Part shown: in pieces, positions 36,300-46,900 of the stretch
Position numbering within the stretch: the first letter of the stretch is position 1
Layout: each line of letters begins with the position of its first letter
From: Macquaria australasica
Taxonomy: Eukaryota > Chordata > Actinopteri > Centrarchiformes > Percichthyidae
Assembly (NCBI GenBank): GCA_005408345.1
Contig: SEMN01000124.1
Span: forward strand, 62,001 to 126,000
DNA length: 64,000 nucleotides
Reading direction: 5' to 3'
Notes under the pieces: model-generated
The model's database searches: none
Told to the model about the DNA's origin: nothing
The model's input: only the letters and a program-made list of their open reading frames with translations
Program-made: the position numbers and the translations under genes

Positions 36300-37500
36300 T
36301 TCTCCGTTTGCGTGCCTCTCGCTGATCATTTCCAAGCCAGATTGTCAACAGCAAATTCTCTGTCCGGCTCTCCAGAGAAATGCCACGTTGATTCACAGAG
36401 GGGCAGTTCGTATTAGGATTATATGAAAATAGAAGAGAAGAGAAGACCAACTGAGAGACCAGAGGAAGGGACTGACAAACAGATGAGAGGAAGGTGAGTA
36501 GTGATGCTTGTTTTAGTGTAAGTGTAACGTGTTTTGTGCAGGAAAAAAAAGCTTGCGGAGGAGAGTCATTCCAGTTTGGAGGGATTTTGATTATCTCTGG
36601 AAACCTCTGTTCTGTTATCTTCCCTGTTGTCTTGATGTGACTGTGTTCATTCATGTTTTTATTTTTGAGTTCATCACCCTGTTAGCACCCTTGTCACTCA
36701 TGATACTCAGCTGAGCGCCTGTAGGGATCATCAGAGTCATCAAGTCCTGCTGGGACAAATGATTGAGGAGAGAGTCCCTGTTTTTTCCCTGCGGCCGCTT
36801 GTAAAGCAGGATCCTCAACAAACCTTTGTTTGTTATAGCTACCCATTTATTTATTTTGAGATATAAGATACAGGATTAAGTAGCCTAACTGTTATTTTCT
36901 GTAGAATAAATAGACACCCTTCTACTATAATGTGACAACGCTTTTCCTGGGATGATCCTGAAACATTAACAATCAATGGAAAACTGTATAATATTCAATG
37001 AAATGTCAGCTTTTCTCAATAAAACTGCAAATGATGTTGCAACCAGTGAAGATCTGTCAGCCAGTGGAGACACGATGACATCACATGATCCCTTTGATCT
37101 GCATTCATTTACAATAATCTCTCATGTAATTGTCAACTACTTTGTTTTTATTAGTTTATTTGTAAGGGACGGGTACAGAGGAACATTGACAGTTGCAAAA
37201 GCAGTGTCCAATGTACTGTACACGTGTATATAGGCGAAGCTAATTTCCAACATCAGTCCCTTGATGGGCATTGATACAATACCTTGTCAGAAGAGACAGT
37301 TTTTAAGGAAGCTTATTGATATTGACCCCAGAGAAAGGCGAGAGAAATGAGAAGCATTTGTTTGTTTGTTTTTAAGCTTACGTGCATTGTAGGGCCAATG
37401 AGCAGTGATAGAAAAATATAATTTTTTGATATGAATAAAACTTTGAAACTTAAAGCTCTTGTTCGAGTCTGGATACCCTGATGATCACACAATCACATGA
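36300..37500. other. Intergenic spacer upstream of the opsin gene
   Basis: No coding exon seen. GAGGAAG followed by GTGAGTAG near 36493 is a plausible donor for an untranslated first exon of the opsin gene, but nothing else supports it. Confidence 0.4.
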
Positions 37501-37514
37501 GTCTCTTGAACACC

Positions 37515-37670
37515 TCGTAAGGCAAGGCAGTTTTATTTATAAAGCACGTTTCATACACAGAGGAAGATTCAAGGTGCTGTACAGAGAGCAAAAAAAAAAC
37601 AAAAAAAAGAGACAAATCTATGTAGAAATAAGATTAAAAAATAAGATAAAAGAGTAAAGAATACACATTT
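37515..37670. repeat. Short dispersed repeat
   Basis: GGCAAGGCAGTTTTATTTATAAAGCACGTTTCATACAC followed by CAAGGTGCTGTACAGA and an A-rich tail (described in parts: GGCAAGGCAG, TTTATTTATAAAGCAC, TTTCATACACAG). This is the start of a repeat very common in percomorph genomes, related in opposite orientation to the one at 16105. Confidence 0.6.
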
Positions 37671-37981
37671 ACTTAAATGTAAATGTTTAAAAGCTCCTTT
37701 TAAACTGGATGTTTAAAAGGAGCTTCTGCTCTACTGTTATTTTTAAGAGCAGAAGAGAGATTAAAATTGAGTGAAAGTTTCAGATGAAACCAAGCAGAAA
37801 TCAGGATATGTGTGCTGCCCGACTTCCACATGCTGCTAATTCCACTTTGTAGTTGGCATAGTGTGACAGTAGTTTTTATTCTTTTCTGTTTTTGTGCCTT
37901 CAGTGGCTCTTTGAAGCTCCAGAAGCTGCCTCTCCTCTCTGTACGCTGCTGTGAGTCAGTGCAGTACACCCATGGGAGAGA

Positions 37982-40900
37982 ATGGCTCAGGGGGGCTCCT
38001 GGTTCGTCCCCTCGTCCATCCACCCACTGTTCCTCTCCCAACTGTCCCCCTCTGCAGACCTGGCCGTCGCCGTCTTCCTTGCCTTCACCGGTAAGCAAAA
38101 GGACATTGTGTCAATCTCAGGTTGATTTTTGTGAGGGGATGTTATCCACTCTTGTTTTTGTTTTAAGCAGGTCCATAGTTGCAAACACACGTGTTGAAGA
38201 CAAGCGACATTCAAACACACTGACATTTATTTTAAATTCTAGTCAAGATCCAAAGTTTCCAAATATATCATGCCATAGATCATGCCAGATTACATATTAA
38301 GTGATAGACAAAATTTTGATGTGAGGTTTAGCCACAAAAAAGAGGTTGAGTTTTGTTTTTGAGTGAGTCTTTTTGTTATTATTAATTATCAGAAATTATT
38401 TGTCTCTTTGTATTACAATAAATGTAATATACTGTAGCTCCACTGAAGTGGTGCAACAAGCAAAACAGAATACATAATATAGTATACCTCAGATAGAGTG
38501 GGAAACAAAAGTATTTATCTATCTTTAAACCTAATTAAGGGTTAATTTTAATAGGAATATTGGTGTTCTGAGATGCCATGAATGCAAAAGACAAAACTAT
38601 TTCATAAATGTATCAAACTACAACACTGTGTTGTGAGAACAAACCAAGAACTCAAAGTTTATGTGTCTGGCTTATTATTTACTCATGATGAGAATAAGAA
38701 AAGTTTTCTTTTTCTTTTTGTTCAGTAGTCAACACAAAAAACAAAACAAAAAGCAGTACAGTTCAGGCTGCCTGAATACAAAACAATCAAACAATCAATA
38801 GAGAAACACTCTTCACAGCGTGGAGGTCTCTGAATCTTGAACATTACAGTCACTGTTTGGTTTACACAACAAATGTATGAAGCTGCAGATAAACAGGCGC
38901 TCTGCTCTCACAGTCAAACTTGTTCATTTGCGTTGGGCTTTGTCTGGGTTGAGTCGCTCCCTGTGGAGAGGAAAATAGGTGAATAACTGTGCACTGATCC
39001 ACTCTGAAGCCTTCTGGTCTGGCCCACTATTACTCTCTCTCCAGGTGTCACGTCCCTGCTGGGGAATGGCATGGTGTTGTTGGTCTACTGTAGGAAAAGA
39101 AAGAAGCTCAGACCTCCAGAGCTCATGACCATCAACCTGGCTTTCTGCGATTTTGGCTTCAGCCTCTTGGGAGCGCCATTTTTCATCATTTCCAGGTACA
39201 GAATACTTTGTTATCAACCAATAAGCAGCAAGGCGTGAATTCAGGGTGATGACACTGTGAGTATAATACTAACTAACAATTAAAGCAGCAGCCATTTGTC
39301 AGAGACAGAAGGTGATGATCCATCCTTTAGTCCCTAAAGCCCTTCTTTCTCCCTCTGTCAGCCTGTGTCATGCCTGGGTGTTTGGGGAGACAGGGTGCCT
39401 CTGCTACGGCATTCAGGGCTTTGTGTTTGGCATCGGCTCTCTGTTCACCACCTGTCTCATCTCTCTGGACCGTTGCCTGAAGATCTGCTGCTTAAGATAT
39501 GGCAAGTCTGAAATCTTCATCTAACACACCCCTAAAATGTACAATCCACAGGGGGACTTTAAATCCATCTGACACTTCCTGAATAAATCTGAGCATTTCT
39601 CGCTTCCAAGGCACAAACACAAACCTTATTTACACAACATGCTTATTCTAGTCTATACAGGAGCCTCCTTTCCTTGGACAAATGTATTGATTTAAATAGT
39701 TATTGATTTAAAAGTCATTTAGTGATTGCTTAGATAACACTAAAGGCCAGTTAAACTAGCTGATGTTTCAAGAAAATGGAAAAGTGAAATGTCAAGACTT
39801 CCCATGAGGTTGAGTGCACGGTATGCTTACACATGAACACGCTGCTTGAATAGTCACCCTAAGTGGTTTGCATGCTTCTTGCCTCTCTAGGGCAATGGAT
39901 TGAGAGGCGCCATGTGTCTCTGTCCATAGCGCTGGTGTGGGTTTACACGTTGTTCTGGGCCTTACTGCCTGCGTTTGGCTTTGGAAGTTATGGGCCAGAA
40001 CCTTATGGGACCAGCTGCACCATCAACTGGTAATCTCTGATTTCATTTACAGTACTGCTCCATGCCCTATTGTATACACTGAAGTCTGTGTATTCTCTGA
40101 TTTGTATTCTTCATGCATTTGCAGACAAACATGTATGCGATAACCAGTCTGCCTGTATCACTATTTCAAGGTGGGGAATGAGGTCGTCTCTAAATGACAG
40201 AATCAATATTTTCCTCATCCTGATGTTATGCTTCGGATTTCCTATGCTCACCATCGTCGCTTCATATTTGGCCATCCTGCTGACGGTGAGGACAACTGCT
40301 GCTTCACGACACAAAATGGAGGATCTGTCTGTATTCTGTAATTATTTTTGTTCTAATGTATTAGTCACTAGTTTAAAGCCAATTTGTGTAGAATATGGAA
40401 ATTGCAACTCTGGCACCATCTAGTGATAGTTCTGAAAAAGGCTCCCAGGAAAATACCAAAGGAGCAAAGTGAGAAAATACCCTTTTGACCCAGATGCTCA
40501 GGGGCCCCAAAGGCCCTAAATTCATTGTGTGTCGGTTGGTTTGTGGTGATTTTATGAACTGCACATTTCTTTACGAATATGCACACCTAAAGCACATTAA
40601 AGCCTCTTGAAAATTAGCAATTAAGTTATTTTTTTCAGGAGCGAGTTTGACAAACTTAAATTGGGTACATATAATAAAGAATATAGATGAGCTACAAAAG
40701 AATAACAGCCTGTGAGTATTGTCAAATCAATGACAGAAATATAACAAAAAAGAGGACTCCTAACTCAGAATTTTTAAGGATCTACCTACCTGTCTAACAC
40801 AAAGATCAAAGGAAAATAAACCCTCAGCTGACTGAGCTGCCCTGCGCAATCCAAACAAAACACAGTAAAGGCAAACACCCCTTCTCCCTAGCGTAAGTAG

Positions 40901-42330
40901 ACTATAGGTAACATATGGCCCAGTCCCAATCTCAGTGCCTCGGATTCACAGATTTTTCAATAGACAAACATGAGAGACACAGTGGCCAGCTGGTCGTGCC
41001 AAATCACAGCCACCCAGAATAACAGCTTACATGGCAATATAAATTACATACCGGCAGCGAAATTGGGAATCCTGGATTGGTGAGCCGGACTGGGCGCTCT
41101 CTTCCAATCACAGGTGTCGAGGTGGCAGGGATGGGCAGCAAACAAAAACTTTAAAAAAACTTATGGCATTAGAATAATTTAAAAGATGCTGTAACTGAAA
41201 TTGCAAATAGCAGCATTAATTGTTTTCTTGCTTCTGTTTTCAGGTCTACAGATCTAATCGCACTCTGGCATCTATACCGTCCTCCTCTGTCAGTCACACT
41301 AGCAAAGACCTGAGACTTACAAAGGTAAACTCCTAGTGAGGATCATTTTCAGATTCCTTGATACACATCCTGCAGGAAAAATGAACCGTAAGTTTATTTC
41401 AGATGGCTGCTGTGGTGTGCACCGCCTTCCTCCTGGCCTGGATGCCCTATGCCGCTGTGTCTCTGATCTCTGCACTGTTTCCCAGAGATGACCAAGAGGC
41501 AGAAGGCACTTTACTGACAACGGTGGAGGAGTCCACTGGCATGGCCTCAGGCTCTCCAAATGCTCCAAAGATCCTGGACATCCCCTCATTGCTCAACTGG
41601 ACCGCTACAGAATATTACAGGCAAATCTACAATCCTGAGAACAATTGGAGTGAAGTGAACAACGTGAGTTCAGGCTCCATCGCCGCTGACCTGAGTGACG
41701 GCATGTTCAGGTTCGCCCTGGACAAAGAAGCTGAGCCAGTGACCAGGAGCCCCCAGCCGTTCTCCTCTCTTCCAGCCGTAGTCACCTTGATCCCTGCTAT
41801 GTTTGCCAAGTCCCACTGCATGGTCAATCCTTTAATCTACCAGATCATGAACAGGGAGTTCAGGGATGACATCTGGGTGATGATGTTTGGCCAAGAGACA
41901 GCAGAGAGGAGGCGAGTGCAGGGGAGGAAGGAGAGCTTATGTGAAAGTAAGGAACATGAGTTTCTTGGATGCTTTGTAATGGGAAAATGGTACAAGTTTA
42001 GGTTTAGAAAACACTACAGGGTCATGTTTTGAGTCTTCTTTTCTTCTCTTTAAGGGAGCATCAGCATGTCCCAGAGCTGGAGGAGGAAAAGGAGCAACCC
42101 CAAGTCCTTGTCTGTGGAAATAAAAAAACAAAATCTGAAGAAACAGAAGAACCGAGGGAGCAGTAGTGGAGGGGGAACAGACTCCTGGGTTGATATTATC
42201 TCAGTGGGGGCTGATGCTTTGGACTTTGCCTCCTTGGACACTCAAGGCAACATGGAGAGACACTGCAGCATCGATGGACAGAAGACAAGGAGAGATCTGA
42301 GAGAGTCCACATCCAGCACTGTCACTGTCT

Positions 42331-42332
<2 letters not shown>
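37982..42332 (+). CDS. OPN5-group non-visual opsin with long extracellular loop 3
   Basis: Seven-helix retinal-binding receptor. Eight exons join in frame to 518 residues: 37982-38090, 39045-39195, 39362-39501, 39891-40029, 40171-40285, 41244-41324, 41403-41946, 42055-42332. Helix 1 has LLGNGMVLL and helix 2 has LAFCDFGFSLLG. GETGC supplies the helix 3 disulfide Cys, paired with the Cys of PYGTSC in loop 2. The ionic-lock motif is DRC rather than DRY. Helix 6 has FLLAWMPYAAVS. Helix 7 has PAMFAKSHCMVNPLIYQ with the retinal Lys in FAKS and the NPxxY-like NPLIY. The position equal to bovine Glu113 is Tyr, while GPEP keeps a Glu at the Glu181 site, as in bistable opsins. FGSYGPEPYGTSC is typical of neuropsins (OPN5 to OPN9). 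I cannot name the subtype. About 98 residues separate helices 6 and 7. The exon 3 donor is GC. Confidence 0.88.

Positions 42333-42367
<35 letters not shown>
42331..42367 (+). repeat. (GATA)n microsatellite at the opsin stop codon
   Basis: About nine GATA units begin within the TGA stop of the opsin gene, so the 3' UTR starts with the repeat. Confidence 0.92.
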
Positions 42368-42369
42368 TC

Positions 42370-43180
42370 AAAATGTGTGCTGTGAAAACGACTTATTCTT
42401 GGTCTAATCAGCCAAAATAAGTTAAATTAAATAATAGCAATTGACTTTCTTTTCTTGTTGTCATGTCATTTATATAAAAATGTTTAAACGGTAATTGCCC
42501 CCTGTTTTGTTTTATTTTTGGTTGTGGTTGCCAGATTATCCTGCTATGGGGCCCACACTTAACCCCTGAGTCCTCCTCCACTCCTATGCTGGAATACGGC
42601 CTGGTCCCAGGTTAGCTGTGTGGCAATTTGATTAAACACAAAGTACTTCAAGAATATGCAACATATATGCACAGTGGTAAAGGCCTTAACGGAATAAATA
42701 GGACGACATTTTGGGAGACTCGCATTTTAGCCTTCTGGCAGAGTGAGATGAGCAGTTGCCAGGCAACCCTCGGAGACTCCAGGAAGTTACGGATCATAAC
42801 ATCCCGGTAAAACTTGGGTTTGTGCACGGACTAAACAAACGTAGATATAACGTAGTAATTAGCGAGCTTTAGAGGTGCTGGCAGGCGGATTTTGTTACCT
42901 TTGGACAGAGTCAGTCTAGCTGTGTCCCCTTGTTTCCAGTCTTTGTTAAACTAAGCTAGCCGGGCTGCTGGCCGTAGCTTCGTATTTACCGAACAAATAT
43001 GAGGGTGGTGTCGATCTTCTCATCCAGCTAACTCTCCACCAGAAATCAAATAAGCGTGTTTCCCAGAATGTCGGAACTATTCCTTTAAAACCGTATCTTG
43101 ACACAGGCGCACTGTGTCAGCTGATACTGCGTCTTAGTCATGTTTTATAATAAGCAAATTACCACAAACCAGTTGAGACG
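42370..43180. other. Intergenic spacer opsin-iffo1
   Basis: No exon or recognisable repeat seen. Sequence becomes GC- and CpG-richer toward 43180 and beyond. Confidence 0.5.
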
Positions 43181-43949
43181 CACTGAAAAGAGGGTCTCTC
43201 TGGACCCTAGGCATCAAGGTTCTGGGGCAGGCGCCTGAATTGCTGTTAGTGATCCGGCCTTGGTTTCAGTCCAGTTTTAAAAGCTTCATTGAGGATTTAA
43301 AGATTTCATTTTCGATTGTGCTTATCGTTCGCGACTGGCTCCCCACTTCTTCAAGTCTGAATTATTTTTGGTCAAAACAACAGAGTGATACTGCCTTGTT
43401 GAGTGCCGTATCCCACAGCAAACAAACAGTTAATGGATCGGCGCTGCTAATCGTGTATTTACGGTAGCCGTGCTCTTCCAATCCCGCAGCACTTGCTCCC
43501 GGTTGCGGTCGCGTCTTGATGCCAGAACTTCAGTGACGCGGTGACACAGGATTTCTCTTTTTTTTATTCATTCACGCTCTGCGTCTTTTTCTTCGTTTGG
43601 GTACGTTTATTTAGCAAAACATCTTACCGAGGCGCTGGTCCTGTGTTGCCGCATTTTGTATCCTTGCTCGCAGCCTATTTTGGAGTCGCTTTTGGATGTT
43701 TTGCTGCGGACGCTTAGGGAGCGCTGATCCATCGGCCGCAGTTAAGACCTCTCAGCTTTAAGGATAAGATTCTTATTTAGAAACGGTTATATAATCAGGT
43801 AAATACTAAATACTGGCGCTTTGTGCGCACGGATTTCGGGTACGTTTAACGGCTGCTTATTCATCCAGTCATTGTATTTTGTTGTAGCAAGATCATTCCC
43901 GTCCGTGTTCATGCCAGATCTGCAGCGCTTTAGTTTTCCATACCATAGC
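43180..43949 (+). promoter_or_regulatory. iffo1 CpG-rich promoter and 5' UTR
   Basis: A CpG-rich stretch without a clear TATA box precedes the iffo1 start. In-frame ATGs exist upstream at 43821 and 43911. The ATG at 43950 opens MNPLLGAN, the start expected by likeness to human IFFO1, so it was chosen. Confidence 0.45.
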
Positions 43950-46900
43950 ATGAATCCTTTGTTGGGGGCCAACACGCATCTCCAACAGCATCCGCAGCAG
44001 AGCCAAGCGTCCGGACACCCAGACTCTCCCTCAGGCCTCCTGCCCGACGTCGTTTTCGGTGGAGCGGACCCAACGTCTTTTCTGCTGGGTGAGCAGCCCG
44101 GCTCGGGGCCTGATCAACAGGGGCCTAACTTCACCGCACCCTCACAGACCTCATCTTACCTCCACCACAATCACAGCAGCCACCCCTACCAGCATCGCGC
44201 TTTGCCGCATCCCCCCGCAGCCATGGCTCTCAGAAACGACTTAGGATCCAACATCAGCGTCCTCAAAACTCTCAATCTGAGGTTCAGATGCTTTTTGGCA
44301 AAAGTGCACGAATTAGAGCGCAGAAATAAGATTTTAGAGAAGCAGCTGCAACAGGCGCTGGATGCTAACAAGGGCTGTCAAGGTGGATTCTGTGAGAGCA
44401 GGGCGCATACCCAGGAGGCAGGTGTGCAGACCGGATTTGTCGGGACCATACCGCTCAGGCCCGGCTCCCTCCCCTTCCACAACACCAACAACTCAGCCAG
44501 GAGGCCTACATCACTGTTCACACCACCACTCACAACAACCCTCCAACTTGCAGCCTCTGAAAACTCCAGTTCAACCCAAACAAATGCCACTTGTAACCCA
44601 ACCATCATCATCAGCCAGTCCTCTCCCTGTGTGGACTCCCCTGGCTCTGGCTCTAAAACTGTCCCTAACACCAGCTCCACCAACCCTCCTCCACGGTTCC
44701 TCCCGGGCACCATTTGGTCCTACAACCATACCCGGAAGTTCGGCCCCGGTGCGGAGCGTCTGACCAGCCCAGGAGTGTCCTGGATGCACCCTGATGGAGT
44801 TGGGGTCCAGATTGACACCATCACCCCTGAGATAAGAGCCCTGTATAATGTCCTGGCCAAAGTGAAGAGGGAGAGAGACGAGTATAAACGCAGGTAAATG
44901 GAGTGAAAGCCTTTTATTACACTTTTAACAAGCCTACAGGGGCATTTCTACTGAGCATGGCATTGTCCTTTAGTTTTCTGAAGTGTGTGTAATGCTTTAC
45001 TTTGGAGGAGTGAGCAGATCTGTAAAGCAGCTGCAGACCAGCTGTCTCCAACATAAGCAGAGTCAGCACAAAGCCTCTCCATCCATCACCTCCAGCATGA
45101 CCCTGCGTCCACTTCATGTCTGACCACAGAGGCAGGTGCTGCTGCTAGAAATACACCCAAAAATTAACACACCACAAGCTAAATATAAAGAAGAATGAAG
45201 GTCATAGCTTAATAGAGACGTGTGAAGATCAGTCTGTGGCACGTATGTTGACTCACCCATGAGTGGCTTAGTTTACAGGAATATTAGGGAAAATCCGTCA
45301 TGAGCTCATGTTCATGTAGATTTTTATTTTGTAAAACTGAAAGTCTCTTAAGATGAAAGACAGATCGATGACGCCATCTAAAGGCAAATGCTGGAGCTGG
45401 TCCAGAATAGGTCCAGAATATAGAAACAAACACTATCAACTCATAGTGATTTTTTTTTATTGGGACATATGGACAGCTGTACGCCGTACAATTTACATTG
45501 GATCTTGAACTGAAATGATTAGTCGATTATCGCAATTATTTTGAATTTTTTGGGGTTTTGGAACAAAACAAGCGATTTGAAGACGTTACCTTGGGCTTCA
45601 GGAAATTGTGACGTGCATTTTAGACTGTTTTCTGACATTTCATAGACAAAATAACACAGACACCAAAACGATGACATCACCAGTTCAAATCTGAATGCTC
45701 TGATTTCCAATTTAGGGAGACAGCTGTCTGCGTTTGCAGATCACTGGAATTGCACAATGTGAACTCTCATTCAGGGTGGATTTTCCCTTTAAATCCTTGG
45801 GGAAAACAGCCCACATCTTGTAAATTCTAAAATGAATTTGAAGGCTATGTGACAGTTGGGGATTACGTATTATCTGTCCTGAGTGAACTACAGTAGCCCC
45901 CATGTTCCAGCACATTCATCGTTGAATTCCCTCATATTATATCCAAATGAGCAGCCATGCATTCTTCACAGAGGAGATCCTGACCACAGTATAGTGGGCT
46001 CTTTGTGAATGAGGCAGAGGGAGGGAGTGAGTGACATCGGACACATGATTTAATTGTATGTAGAGACTTGAAAGTAGATGATTTACTGAGCTCTTGTCCA
46101 TAAAGTTGACATTTTTGTTGACATAACATGCCCCACTCAAATGTTCAAATCAAATCAGTTTCTATTCAGCCCTCTGTCAGGGTCTGGGCTGTTTCTCTAC
46201 CTCTGTGAGCTTACTGTAGGTATCAGTTTACTTCGGGACAATGGGGACATTAAAGGCTGTTTCTCCAAGTGAAACTCACTCCAGATTCATCGCCATTACC
46301 TATGCAGTCAAATTTTTATAATAGATCCCAATTTAATAATGTTGTTGCCTCTATGAGTCATTTTCATATCTATTTGAGAACATATTAATTCATTTATCTT
46401 AAAGCTTTTGGTGCATTTGGCCTCTTTTTTAAAACTTTTTCCTCCTCTAGCTTTAATGCATTCAACTTTTGTTCCTTTATTCAAGGACAACATCCTTCTC
46501 CCCCTTTACCCCCCCCCCTTCGTCCCTGCCCCTCTGTGCCCCTCACTCCCCCAGCTCTGCCCATCACACGTTCACATTGTCTTTCTCATGTATCCCCGAC
46601 ACACTGAACACTTCCTCTCCCTCTCTTATGCTCTCTGCCTCTCCTCTCTCCCACTGCGCATCCCCTTCTCCACACTCCACACTGTATCTGCAATGCAGCA
46701 TGCACTGCAAGCTGTAACTGCTGGATGGGGGCTTGGTTTGCAGAAGGAAGCACTTCTCTGCTTTCTCTGCGCTCTCACCTTACTGATCAAACAAGCATCC
46801 TCTTCGACAAGAACAACTCCTGTTTCATGACTCAGTTTCTTTCAGATTTAGTATTCCCTAAAGGTCTTGGTGTGCTGCAGCATTCTGCATTTCAAACAGC

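Noticed and set aside
41650..41775. Part of opsin loop 3 as an unspliced intron (GTGAGT at 41664, CTTCCAG at 41775)
   Set aside because: Removing 41664-41775 gives a frameshift to an immediate TAG. Only a weak donor near 41650 keeps the frame, and it would remove less than half of the loop.
43821..43949. Upstream in-frame ATGs for iffo1 (43821 and 43911)
   Set aside because: Residues encoded before MNPLLGAN have no family likeness, and the 43950 start matches the expected N-terminus.
44378..44789. Long reverse-strand frames opposite iffo1 exon 1
   Set aside because: They mirror the Pro/Ser/Thr-rich coding exon, have no family likeness and are explained by its GC-rich codons.
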